Source: Oxalobacteraceae bacterium (GTDB lineage Bacteria > Pseudomonadota > Gammaproteobacteria > Burkholderiales > Burkholderiaceae_D). Taken from it: DNA of 64,000 nt. The stretch lies in the NCBI GenBank assembly GCA_027490725.1, contig JAIXXN010000053.1, positions 62,001 through 126,000 of the forward strand. The letters run 5' to 3'. Both the position numbers and the translations under genes were made by a program. Positions 35,212 through 43,514 of this stretch are shown piece by piece (the first letter of the stretch is position 1; the number at the start of each line of letters is the position of its first letter). Under the pieces are notes generated by a model. That model ran no database searches, was not told the DNA's origin, and was given only the letters and a program-made list of their open reading frames with translations.

Positions 35212-37083
35212 TCAGGCGGAGAGAGTTTGATTGACCACCTTGCCGGCGATCCTGACGTTTTTCAGTTTGAGACCTTTAACGTTGTACAGATACAGCGGCT
35301 GTGCAGCATTGACCGGCGTACCCAGATCGCAATCGCTGATCTCGATGTCAGATACCGGCAGGATGGTTGGCTTGCCCGGACCGTTGTAATCCGAGGCTAC
35401 CGGCCCCAGTATCACCACTGCCTGATAGCAGGAGAAGTTACCGGCTTTGGTGGCAGCGTTGGCGCAGGTGACGTTGGAAATGCGTACATGGCTGACGCTC
35501 GGTGGACGGATCCGCACGTTATCGTTAATCGGATCGTAGCCGCAGTCGATGGTGATGATGCCACCGGCCGAGGTGGCCACACTCTTGGTCGGAATCAGCG
35601 ATCCCGGCAAGGTCGAGTAGAACGCTGGCGTGGTGCGGATGCCGTTCGGAATCTGCACATTGCGTACATGCATATTCCGCAGGTAGCCGCCACGGCTCAT
35701 ATTGGTCTTGAGGCGGATCGCGATGTTCAGCGGGTCGGTTTCCCAGTGGGCGTTTTCGAACACTAGATCCTGTGCATAGATGTTCTCGATCCCGCCGGAC
35801 ATGATGCTGCCCAGCGTCAGGGCACCGTGACCACTCTGCATTTTGCAGTTCTGGATTACGATGTCCTTGGCCGGGCCGAACTGGATGTCCGGACCTTTGC
35901 CCGAGTCGATCGCGATGCAGTCGTCGCCGGTGTTGAAGTGGCAGTCCTCGATCAGCACATTGGTGCACGACTCCGGATCGAAACCATCACTGTTCGGCCC
36001 CATGCTGTTGGCATAGATCTTCTTCACATGCATATTGTGGCAGTTGACCGGATTGTGCTGCCAGAACGGCGTGTTGGTGGTCTGATAGCCTTCGAACAGC
36101 ACATTGGTGCAGCTGATGAACTGCACCATGTGCGGGCGCAGATAGTGACCGATACCGAAGATGCGTTTCTCCACCGGCACGCGGGCTTCTGCCAGCGAAC
36201 GCAGGAAGTAGGAATCGGTGCGCCATTTTTCGCTCGGTCCCTGAATAAAGGCCGCTTCTGCTTCGCTCAGATGCGGCGCTACTTCGCGCAGCGAAACCGG
36301 ATTGAGCGGATTGATGTGCACTTCCGTCTTGCCCTTGGTGTGCTTGACGTAGTTGCCCGTGCCGGCAGCGATGTCGCCGGCCCAATTCGGTTTCTCGCGG
36401 CCTTTCCACGACCACCAGCAATCCACATCGCCGTCGAAAGTCACACCGGCCTGACCGTCCAGAATACTGGTCCAGTCTTCACCGGTCAGCGCGATGTTGT
36501 TCTGGCCGTGGGCGTATACCATCGACGAGTAGTTCAGCAGGTCATTGCCTTCCCAGCGGGTGATCGACAGCTTGCCATGTTTGCCGCAATCGTAAGCGCC
36601 ATACTTGGCATAGTCGGCCGGGTTGTTGCTGAAATAGACGTGCGCACCGGCTTTCAGGTGCACGTGTACGTTCGACAGCAGCACGATCGGGCCGGCACAC
36701 AGCCAGTTACCGGCCGGGATCACTACCCGCCCACCACCGGCCTTGTGGCAGGCAGCGATGGCGGCGGCGATCGCCGGATAGCAATCGTGCGCACCTGCCA
36801 CCGGGGTATTCAGCGTATCCGACTCGGTAAACGAAGTCCACGCGGTGACGGGACGAACTTCGCAGCTCGCCGCGCCGTAGCTGGTAACGATGAAATCTTC
36901 GGCACGGAATTTCAGCGGTTGGCGCACGCGCCGGATGATCGCGTCAGCCTGTTTCCAGGGATCGGCGGCCCCGGTCGCTGCCACTGCTGCCGGACCCACG
37001 GCACCGGTCAGACCGGCCGCGGAGAGGGTTTGCAGGAAGCGGCGACGGCCGGGGCCTGTCACTTGCTGTTCAACTTTAGACAT
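35212..37083 (-). CDS. GH28 family polygalacturonase, Tat-exported (paralogue)
   Basis: A 623-aa GH28 enzyme with a twin-arginine signal (GPGRRRFLQTLSAAGLTGAV). Catalytic motifs are NSDGFDPESC, TGDDCIAIDSG, SGHGALTLGS and IRLKTNMSRGG. Nearly every block aligns with the product at 29846-31723 without large gaps, including the unusual central insert with cysteine and tryptophan residues, so the pair probably arose by duplication. It is 11 bp downstream of the TonB-dependent receptor gene and likely co-transcribed with it. Differences in the KAG/DSG active-site neighbourhood could reflect different product or linkage preferences (inference). Confidence 0.9.
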   Translation of the reverse strand: MSKVEQQVTGPGRRRFLQTLSAAGLTGAVGPAAVAATGAADPWKQADAIIRRVRQPLKFRAEDFIVTSYGAASCEVRPVTAWTSFTESDTLNTPVAGAHDCYPAIAAAIAACHKAGGGRVVIPAGNWLCAGPIVLLSNVHVHLKAGAHVYFSNNPADYAKYGAYDCGKHGKLSITRWEGNDLLNYSSMVYAHGQNNIALTGEDWTSILDGQAGVTFDGDVDCWWSWKGREKPNWAGDIAAGTGNYVKHTKGKTEVHINPLNPVSLREVAPHLSEAEAAFIQGPSEKWRTDSYFLRSLAEARVPVEKRIFGIGHYLRPHMVQFISCTNVLFEGYQTTNTPFWQHNPVNCHNMHVKKIYANSMGPNSDGFDPESCTNVLIEDCHFNTGDDCIAIDSGKGPDIQFGPAKDIVIQNCKMQSGHGALTLGSIMSGGIENIYAQDLVFENAHWETDPLNIAIRLKTNMSRGGYLRNMHVRNVQIPNGIRTTPAFYSTLPGSLIPTKSVATSAGGIITIDCGYDPINDNVRIRPPSVSHVRISNVTCANAATKAGNFSCYQAVVILGPVASDYNGPGKPTILPVSDIEISDCDLGTPVNAAQPLYLYNVKGLKLKNVRIAGKVVNQTLSA

Positions 37084-37094
37084 CGTTAGACTCG

Positions 37095-39818
37095 TTAGAA
37101 GGTATAGGTGGCACGGACGTTGTAGGCGCGGCCGATCGGGCTGGCGGCGCTGCTCAGGTAACCAAAGTTATACAGGCTGCTGTTGGTCACAGGCGGATTC
37201 ACGTTGAACAGATTGGTGATCCCTGCGGTGACCGAAATGTTCTTGAAGCCGCTGTACGTGGTGGTCAGATTCCATACCTTGTAGGAATTGATGTTGCGCC
37301 AGTACTGTTGCGCCACCAGGTTCTGGTCGGTGTACTTGGAGTTGTAGTTCTGGGTCAGCTGGCTGTTCCAGTTACCGGCGGCCCAGTTCAGCTTCAGCGT
37401 GTGTTTCCAGCGGAAGGTGATGATCGGCAGGCTGGAGGTGGTGCCGTTACTGGCCAGACCGAACTGACCAATGTTCGAGACGTAAGGGCTACCGTTATCG
37501 AGCTGGTTGTCGAACTGGGTCAGGTAAGTGCCATCAATCGATGCTTTGAAGGTGCCGTAGGCAGTGCGCGGGAACACATACGAAGCCGAGACGTCGATAC
37601 CGGCAGCTTTCTGGCCACCCAGATTCATCGTGGTGTTCTTGATGAAGTTGATGGTGCCATCAGCATTGCGCACGAAGTAGGCCGCGTATTTGACCGGATC
37701 GAGGAAGTAGACCTGCTCTGGCAAGTTGGCCAGCATATTGGTCATCTTGATGTTCCAGTAATCGAGCGAGATCGACGAATTTTTGCTTGGCTCGAACACG
37801 GTACCGAAGGTGAAGCCTTTGGATTTTTCCGGAACCAGCTCTGCGTTCGAACCGGTCTGTTTCGGCAGCGTGGTGTTGCAGACGGTCGAGGCGACATAGC
37901 CGGCCAGTGCTTTACCGGTGCCGGCTACGCCGGGCGTGCCACCAGGGCAAAGCACCGGATCATCCCACTTGGCCGAGGTCAGACCGGTGGCACCCGGCAG
38001 GCGGTAGCCGTAGCGGTCGAACAGAGTCGGTGCGCGGAAGCCGGTATTGGCCGAGCCGCGGAACATCAGCTGCTTGCTTGGCTCGTAACGGAAACTGATT
38101 TTCGGGTTGATGGTATTACCGAAGTCGCTGAAATGGTCGTCCCGCACGGCGGCGTTCAGTTCCAGGGTTTTGGTCAGCGGTACATTCAGTTCGGCGAATA
38201 GTGCTGCGACATTGCGCTGGCCTTCGCCATGCGATGGCGAGCTGGCGGCATAGGTCACTACGCTGGTAATCGGCAGCTTGGTGTCTTCGGTGGTGTCACG
38301 GTGCAGATCGGCGCCCAGTGCCAGCGCCATCGAGCCACCTTCCAGATCCATCAGCGTCCGGCTGGCGGTCAGGTCGATGCCGGTGAAGGTGGATTTCGAG
38401 GTACGGTTTTTCTCGCCATCGACTCTGATGGTGTCGAGGTAGGCGCGGCCATCGGCATCCTGCAGACCGAAAGGATTCAGGACGCCGTTTTTCAGGCCAT
38501 CGAGCAGACCCTGACCTTTGACGTAGCCGGATTTATAGTAGTTATCGCGGTTGGAGATACCCACTACCAGACCAGCTTTGTAGTCCCAGTTACCGAATTT
38601 TCCTTCGTCGCTGATCGCAAAGCGCTGGTTCAGCTGCACGTCTTTGGTGGTCGCCAGACCCAGATCGGCCACTGCCCAGGTGACGTTTAGCGCTGCATTG
38701 TTCAGACCTGCGACGGCTGGGACACCGCCGGCTTTACCGGGATACCATTTGCTGGTCGACGGCAGGGAGGCGCTGACGCCATTCACGGCCAGTGCATTGG
38801 TCGGATTTTTGGTACCGAGAATGAATTCTTCGCCGCGCGAGTAGTCGATCGTGATGATGTGATCTTCGCTGATTTTCTTCGCAGCGCGTGCGTAGAAGGT
38901 GACCTGCTGGTTGGCGTACAGCGCGGTGCCGTATTCATTGTTATCGAGGATACAGGTGCTCTTCTGGCCGCTGATCGAGTACGGTGCCAGACAGCCGGTG
39001 GTTCCGTACGGATTCTGTGCGGTTTTGTTGGTGGCCGTGGTGAAGTTGGCCGGGGTGGCATTGCCGCCGGTCCCCAGGGTTGGCGCGCGGCCGATGCTGG
39101 TCAGCAGTGCTGCCGAGCTCAGGTCGGCGCGATCGGAGGATGCCAGACGGGTACGCTGGTGTGCGTCGATGGTGCCGTACACGCTCCAGCCGTCGCGTTC
39201 CAGATTGCCCTTACCCCAGGTGATGCTGGCGCGCTGTTCGTCGCCGCCGCCGTTGCGTTCCGGCTGGACTGCCTGAGCGGTCAGGCTCAGGCCTTCGAAC
39301 GAGGTTTTGGTGATGAAGTTGACCACGCCGCCGATGGCGTCGGAACCGTAGATCGAGGAGGCACCGTCGCGCAGGATTTCGACACGGGCGATGGCGCTCA
39401 TCGGGATCACGTCCAGATTGGCGTAGCCGTCGGCGATTGCTTCGTTGGCCAGACGGCGGCCGTTCAGCAGGACCAGTGTGCGATTGACACCCAGACCGCG
39501 CAGATTGATGTTGGTGCCGGAGCCGGCGTTCGATGGTGCCAGCGAGGCCGACTGCGGCAGCGTCATCATTACATCCGCCAGCGTGGTCATGCCCTGCTTG
39601 ATAAAGTCTTCAGCCTTGACGGTGCTCACTGGCAGCGAGGCTTCGCTGGCCAGACGCTTGATGCTGGAACCGGTTACTTCGACGCGGGTTATGGCGGCTT
39701 CACCGCTTTGCTGTGCTGCGGCCTGATTCGCCAGCGTCAGTACGGCAACCGTAATGGCTGACAGCAGTAAGCGGGGGTGGGCAGAGCGTTGCTGTGCCGA
39801 TGGTGCGGACTGTTTCAT
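37095..39818 (-). CDS. TonB-dependent outer-membrane receptor
   Basis: A 907-aa outer-membrane receptor with a signal peptide ending near QAAA-QQS (residue 36). The plug domain (about 45-165) holds RLASEASLPVSTVKAEDF and the NINLRGLGVNRTLVLLNGRRL and EILRDGASSIYGSDAIGGVVNFITK blocks; a 22-strand barrel follows and ends with the aromatic FNVRATYTF-like signature (YNVRATYTF). AGGAG precedes the start. Its downstream partner is a pectinase gene, so import of pectin oligomers or galacturonate is likely, though ligand choice cannot be read from sequence. No SusD-like protein or TonB/ExbBD set is nearby. Confidence 0.92.
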   Translation of the reverse strand: MKQSAPSAQQRSAHPRLLLSAITVAVLTLANQAAAQQSGEAAITRVEVTGSSIKRLASEASLPVSTVKAEDFIKQGMTTLADVMMTLPQSASLAPSNAGSGTNINLRGLGVNRTLVLLNGRRLANEAIADGYANLDVIPMSAIARVEILRDGASSIYGSDAIGGVVNFITKTSFEGLSLTAQAVQPERNGGGDEQRASITWGKGNLERDGWSVYGTIDAHQRTRLASSDRADLSSAALLTSIGRAPTLGTGGNATPANFTTATNKTAQNPYGTTGCLAPYSISGQKSTCILDNNEYGTALYANQQVTFYARAAKKISEDHIITIDYSRGEEFILGTKNPTNALAVNGVSASLPSTSKWYPGKAGGVPAVAGLNNAALNVTWAVADLGLATTKDVQLNQRFAISDEGKFGNWDYKAGLVVGISNRDNYYKSGYVKGQGLLDGLKNGVLNPFGLQDADGRAYLDTIRVDGEKNRTSKSTFTGIDLTASRTLMDLEGGSMALALGADLHRDTTEDTKLPITSVVTYAASSPSHGEGQRNVAALFAELNVPLTKTLELNAAVRDDHFSDFGNTINPKISFRYEPSKQLMFRGSANTGFRAPTLFDRYGYRLPGATGLTSAKWDDPVLCPGGTPGVAGTGKALAGYVASTVCNTTLPKQTGSNAELVPEKSKGFTFGTVFEPSKNSSISLDYWNIKMTNMLANLPEQVYFLDPVKYAAYFVRNADGTINFIKNTTMNLGGQKAAGIDVSASYVFPRTAYGTFKASIDGTYLTQFDNQLDNGSPYVSNIGQFGLASNGTTSSLPIITFRWKHTLKLNWAAGNWNSQLTQNYNSKYTDQNLVAQQYWRNINSYKVWNLTTTYSGFKNISVTAGITNLFNVNPPVTNSSLYNFGYLSSAASPIGRAYNVRATYTF

Positions 39819-40042
39819 GCGGGTCTCCTGGGTCTTTTTAATAAAGTTATACGCGCGCTGAAAAGCGCTAGCGTGTGTGGAGCACCTCGCGTACTCCGTG
39901 CCGTTGCGACGAGGGACGCTGCGTTGAACGCGCGCCGAGGTTGCAAACCGGTCGATAACTTGATTACTTTTTTTCGCGAACCGGCATCGAGGCCGGTCCT
40001 GCGTTACTGCCTGCTTCTAGTTGCTTGCTACTACGCTGGCGG

Positions 40043-40744
40043 TTAGCCGCGCGAGAAGGTACGGGTCACGCGTTCCAGGTGGGAGCGCATGGCTTTACGT
40101 GCTGCAGCCGGATCATGGGCGGCGATGGCCTCCAGAATACGGCGGTGATCTTTCAGGGTTTCCTGACGCAGTTCTTCGGTCTGGAAGTGTTCTTTGAGTT
40201 TGTGCCACAGGCGGCCGCGCTGGTCCCACAGATAGTTCAGCGATCCGACCAGCGCGCTGTTGCCGGTAGCACGCGCGATCGCCAGATGGAAGTTGCGGTC
40301 GGCCTGCTCGTTGCTGGCGTAGTTGTCGTGGTTCTGTTCCATCTCGACGACCGCTGTCAGGATCGCATCGATGGCGCTGTCGGTGGCCACGCGGGCAGCA
40401 ATGGCGGCGATTTCTGCTTCGATCAGACGGCGTGCCGAAAGCACTTCGAAAGGACCGGGGCCTGCCTCCGGCAGGTCGGCGGCGGCCGGTTCGGCCACTT
40501 CGCTGACATACACGCCGGAGCCGCCACGCACTTCGATCACACCACTCAGTTCCAGCGCGATCAGCGCTTCACGCAGCGAGGCGCGGCTGACATTGAGCTT
40601 GGTGGACAGGTCGCGTTCCGATGGCAGACGTTCGCCGCCGACGATGTGCTCGTCGCGGATCAGATCCTGAATGCGATTGGCCACTACCCGGTACAGACGC
40701 GGTTCGTGGGCATTGCTTTCAACAGGGAGGGCAGGCTTCTTCAC
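40043..40744 (-). CDS. GntR-family regulator with FCD domain (second, divergent from garD)
   Basis: A 233-aa FadR-subfamily regulator. The winged helix-turn-helix (about 15-85: GGERLPSERDLSTKLNVSRASLREALIALELSGVIEVRGGSG) is followed by an FCD domain with RNFHLAIARATGNSAL and HRRILEAIAAHDPAAAR. It is divergent from garD across a 320-bp region with three TGGYCWGRCCA palindromes. The recognition helix residues and the operator differ from those of the first FCD regulator in the locus (23805), so the two probably control separate promoters. Relief by galactarate or a pathway intermediate is inference. Confidence 0.88.
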   Translation of the reverse strand: MKKPALPVESNAHEPRLYRVVANRIQDLIRDEHIVGGERLPSERDLSTKLNVSRASLREALIALELSGVIEVRGGSGVYVSEVAEPAAADLPEAGPGPFEVLSARRLIEAEIAAIAARVATDSAIDAILTAVVEMEQNHDNYASNEQADRNFHLAIARATGNSALVGSLNYLWDQRGRLWHKLKEHFQTEELRQETLKDHRRILEAIAAHDPAAARKAMRSHLERVTRTFSRG

Positions 40745-41064
40745 TAGGGTCTCTTGGTCTCATCAACTTGTCGCGGCGTTAAGTTCGCCATCTGGTCAGG
40801 CCATTCTAAAGTGGTCAGACCAAAGATGCAATGTGGACTAGCCAAATTTATTTTTAGCTGTCATACTAAAATCGTGGTGGAGCAGCAGAGAAGTACTATT
40901 TATTAATGTAAGTACATGATAAATAAGACAAATTCATATGTGGCGCAGAGGCCACACGGAGACTGCGGAAGGGACTGGTAAAAGTGGCCTGACCACTTTT
41001 TCTATGACCAGTTACCGCAAAATTACAACGATTCCGGGATGCCGAACCCGGTAAAGGACGCCAG
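40745..41064. promoter_or_regulatory. Divergent regulatory region between FCD regulator and garD with three operators
   Basis: Three FadR-type palindromes are visible: TGGTCAGGCCA (40793-40803), TGGTCAGACCA (40812-40822) and TGGCCTGACCA (40985-40995), the last within a longer dyad AAAGTGGCCTGACCACTTT. The first two are 19 bp apart centre to centre, close to the regulator start; the third is 70 bp before garD. A half-site TGACCAG lies further on. The stretch between is AT-rich and holds no gene. Confidence 0.7.
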
Positions 41065-42627
41065 ATGAGCACACCGAGCAGCGCCGCAACACCGCGCTAC
41101 ATCCTGATGCATGAAAACGATAACGTCGCCATCGTCGTCAATGACGGCGGCCTGCCTGCGGGCGCCGTATTTGCCAGTGGTCTGACGCTGTTAGAGGCGG
41201 TGCCGCAAGGGCACAAGGTGGCGCTGCGTGCGCTGGCACAGGGCGATCCGGTGCGGCGTTACAACGTCACGATCGGCTATGCGGCCTGTGATCTGGCCGC
41301 CGGTAGCTGGGTGGGTGAAGCACAGGTGCAGATGCCGGATGCGCGCGAACTGGTCAACCTGCCGGTATCGACCAATCTGGCACCACCAGTCGCGCCGCTG
41401 GAAGGCTATACCTTCGAGGGTTTCCGTAATCCGGATGGCAGCGTCGGAACCCGCAATATTCTGGCAATTACCACCACCGTGCAATGCGTCTCCGGGGTGG
41501 TGGATTTTGCGGTGCAGCGGATTAAAAAAGAACTGCTGCCGAAGTATCCGCATGTGGATGATGTGGTGGGGCTCGAGCATACCTATGGCTGTGGCGTGGC
41601 GATCGACGCGCCGGGCGCCATGGTGCCGATCCGTACCCTGCGCAATATCACGCTGAACCCCAACTTTGGTGGTCAGGCCATGGTGGTTAGTCTCGGTTGC
41701 GAAAAGCTGCAGCCTGCGCGGCTGTTCCCGAAAGGTTCGATCCCGATCCAGAATGGCGGCGGCGCCGAGCCGGCGCTGGTGTGCCTGCAGGATGCTGCGC
41801 ACATTGGCTTCATGTCGATGATCGAATCGATCATGCAGCAGGCTGAAACCAATCTGGCGGCACTCAATCAGCGCCGCCGCGAAACAGTTCCGGCCTCGGA
41901 ACTGGTGGTGGGTGTGCAGTGTGGTGGCAGCGATGCCTTCTCCGGCGTCACGGCCAATCCTGCAGTGGGTTTTGCCACCGATCTGCTGGTGCGTGCCGGC
42001 GCCACGGTGATGTTCTCGGAAGTGACAGAAGTGCGCGACGGAATTGATCAGCTGACGGCGCGCGCCGCTACACCGGAAGTGGCCGAAGCGATGATCCGCG
42101 AGATGGCATGGTATGACAGTTATCTGAAGCGCGGCGGAGTCGATCGTAGCGCCAACACCACGCCCGGCAACAAGAAAGGCGGTCTCTCCAACATCGTCGA
42201 AAAAGCCATGGGCTCGATCGTCAAATCCGGCAGCAGCCCAATCTCCGGGGTGCTCTCGCCCGGTGAAAAGCTGAGCAGCAAAGGCCTGATTTATGCGGCC
42301 ACACCAGCCAGCGATTTCATCTGCGGCACGCTGCAGCTGGCCGCCGGTATGAATCTGCACGTGTTCACCACTGGCCGTGGTACGCCATATGGTCTGGCCG
42401 AGGTGCCGGTGATTAAGGTGGCGACGCGCAATGAGCTGGCGGTGCGCTGGCACGATCTGATGGATATTAATGCCGGCCGTATCGCCAGTGGCGAGGCGAC
42501 GATCGCCGATGTGGGCTGGGAGCTGTTCCAGTTATTGCTGGAGGTGGCCAGCGGCCGTCAGACCTGGGCCGAGAAATGGCAGCTGCATAACGCGCTGGTG
42601 CTGTTTAATCCTGCTCCGGTAACCTGA
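41065..42627 (+). CDS. garD: Galactarate dehydratase
   Basis: A UxaA/altronate-dehydratase superfamily enzyme that converts galactarate to 5-keto-4-deoxyglucarate. The small N-terminal SAF domain (about 10-95; [17 protein letters not shown]) is joined to the large catalytic domain containing [31 protein letters not shown] and [19 protein letters not shown] with its iron-binding cysteine. The length of 520 aa matches GarD. It is the missing step between uronate dehydrogenase/lactonase and kdgD. Its stop codon lies in the first copy of an 8-bp tandem repeat. Confidence 0.92.
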   Translation: MSTPSSAATPRYILMHENDNVAIVVNDGGLPAGAVFASGLTLLEAVPQGHKVALRALAQGDPVRRYNVTIGYAACDLAAGSWVGEAQVQMPDARELVNLPVSTNLAPPVAPLEGYTFEGFRNPDGSVGTRNILAITTTVQCVSGVVDFAVQRIKKELLPKYPHVDDVVGLEHTYGCGVAIDAPGAMVPIRTLRNITLNPNFGGQAMVVSLGCEKLQPARLFPKGSIPIQNGGGAEPALVCLQDAAHIGFMSMIESIMQQAETNLAALNQRRRETVPASELVVGVQCGGSDAFSGVTANPAVGFATDLLVRAGATVMFSEVTEVRDGIDQLTARAATPEVAEAMIREMAWYDSYLKRGGVDRSANTTPGNKKGGLSNIVEKAMGSIVKSGSSPISGVLSPGEKLSSKGLIYAATPASDFICGTLQLAAGMNLHVFTTGRGTPYGLAEVPVIKVATRNELAVRWHDLMDINAGRIASGEATIADVGWELFQLLLEVASGRQTWAEKWQLHNALVLFNPAPVT

Positions 42628-42663
42628 TCCCCTGATCCCCTGATCCCCTGATCCCCTGATCCC
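42624..42663 (+). repeat. Five perfect 8-bp tandem repeats (CTGATCCC)
   Basis: The octamer CTGATCCC occurs five times without error, starting one base before the garD stop codon, which is part of the first copy. Because the stop lies in the first unit, copy-number change would alter only the 3' untranslated region and the distance to the terminator. Confidence 0.9.
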
Positions 42664-42673
42664 CGGACTTCGG

Positions 42674-42711
42674 AACGCCACCCGATCGAGCATCGTGGTG
42701 GCGTTTTTTTT
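42674..42711 (+). terminator. Intrinsic terminator after garD
   Basis: AACGCCACC pairs with GGTGGCGTT around a 14-nt loop and runs into eight T. Confidence 0.88.
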
Positions 42712-42779
42712 GACGTTACAGCATGAGCAGCGTGGCGAGTAGGGCGAGTGCTACAGCGTAGCCGCCCAGACTGGGTGAT

Positions 42780-43460
42780 TCAGTGGGCCGGATACAGACT
42801 CATACCGAAGCGTTCGGTGCGCGGCAGCCAGTTGCCTTCGATGTCGGCCGAGGCCAGTACCCGTTCGGCGCGGCCGATCAGCAGTGCGCGCGGCACCATG
42901 CCGATGTAGCGTGAATCGGCGCTGTTATCGCGGTTGTCGCCCAGCATCATGTACTGGCCGGCCGGAATCACGACGGGGGCCATGTCGCGTCGTGCCTGTA
43001 CCTGCGGCATCAGCTGGATGGTGTGCGGGCGGCTGCCGGCCAGTGTTTCACCGACCTGCAAAGCGGTCAGCTGGCCGACCCCGCGGATGGTTTCAGCGCC
43101 CCGCACCACGCCGTCGTAATCGGCGGCCTGACCGTTGATGATCAGCTGTTCATTGCGCATTTCCACACGGTCGCCGGGCAGGGCGATGACCCGTTTGATC
43201 AGGCGTGTGCCATCGCGTGGCGAGGAGAAGGTGACGATGTCGCCGCGTTGCGGTTCGCCCGTCTGACCCAGCACGATGTCGGTCAGCGGCAGTTTGACGT
43301 TATACGCCAGCCGGTTGACGAACACCACGTCGCCTTCCAGCAGATTGGGGTGCATGGAGGCGGAGGGAATCGGATTCCAGTCCGCCACGGCAGTGCGGAA
43401 AATACCGAACAGCATCAGGAACAGTACAAAGCCTTTGTTGGCACGCATCCAGTTTTTCAT
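42780..43460 (-). CDS. lepB: Signal peptidase I
   Basis: This inner-membrane protease removes Sec and Tat signal peptides. The catalytic serine is S35 in IPSASMHPNL and the lysine is K89 in TRLIKRVIALPGDRV; box E reads MLGDNRDNSADSRYIG. The single helix at residues 10-26 is also the membrane anchor. At 226 aa it is shorter than E. coli LepB and lacks the second helix. Oxalobacteraceae usually have a longer lepB near lepA, so this may be a second signal peptidase (inference). It follows the histidine kinase gene by 54 bp. Confidence 0.9.
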   Translation of the reverse strand: MKNWMRANKGFVLFLMLFGIFRTAVADWNPIPSASMHPNLLEGDVVFVNRLAYNVKLPLTDIVLGQTGEPQRGDIVTFSSPRDGTRLIKRVIALPGDRVEMRNEQLIINGQAADYDGVVRGAETIRGVGQLTALQVGETLAGSRPHTIQLMPQVQARRDMAPVVIPAGQYMMLGDNRDNSADSRYIGMVPRALLIGRAERVLASADIEGNWLPRTERFGMSLYPAH

Positions 43461-43514
43461 CGCAACTCCCGGTTAGTGAAGTTGCCAGTGTGTTGGCATA
43501 GTCTTAAACGCGGC

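Noticed and set aside
39970-40000. Hairpin with a T run after the second FCD regulator gene
   Set aside because: The T run is on the wrong side of the stem for the minus-strand transcript, so it is not a terminator for it.
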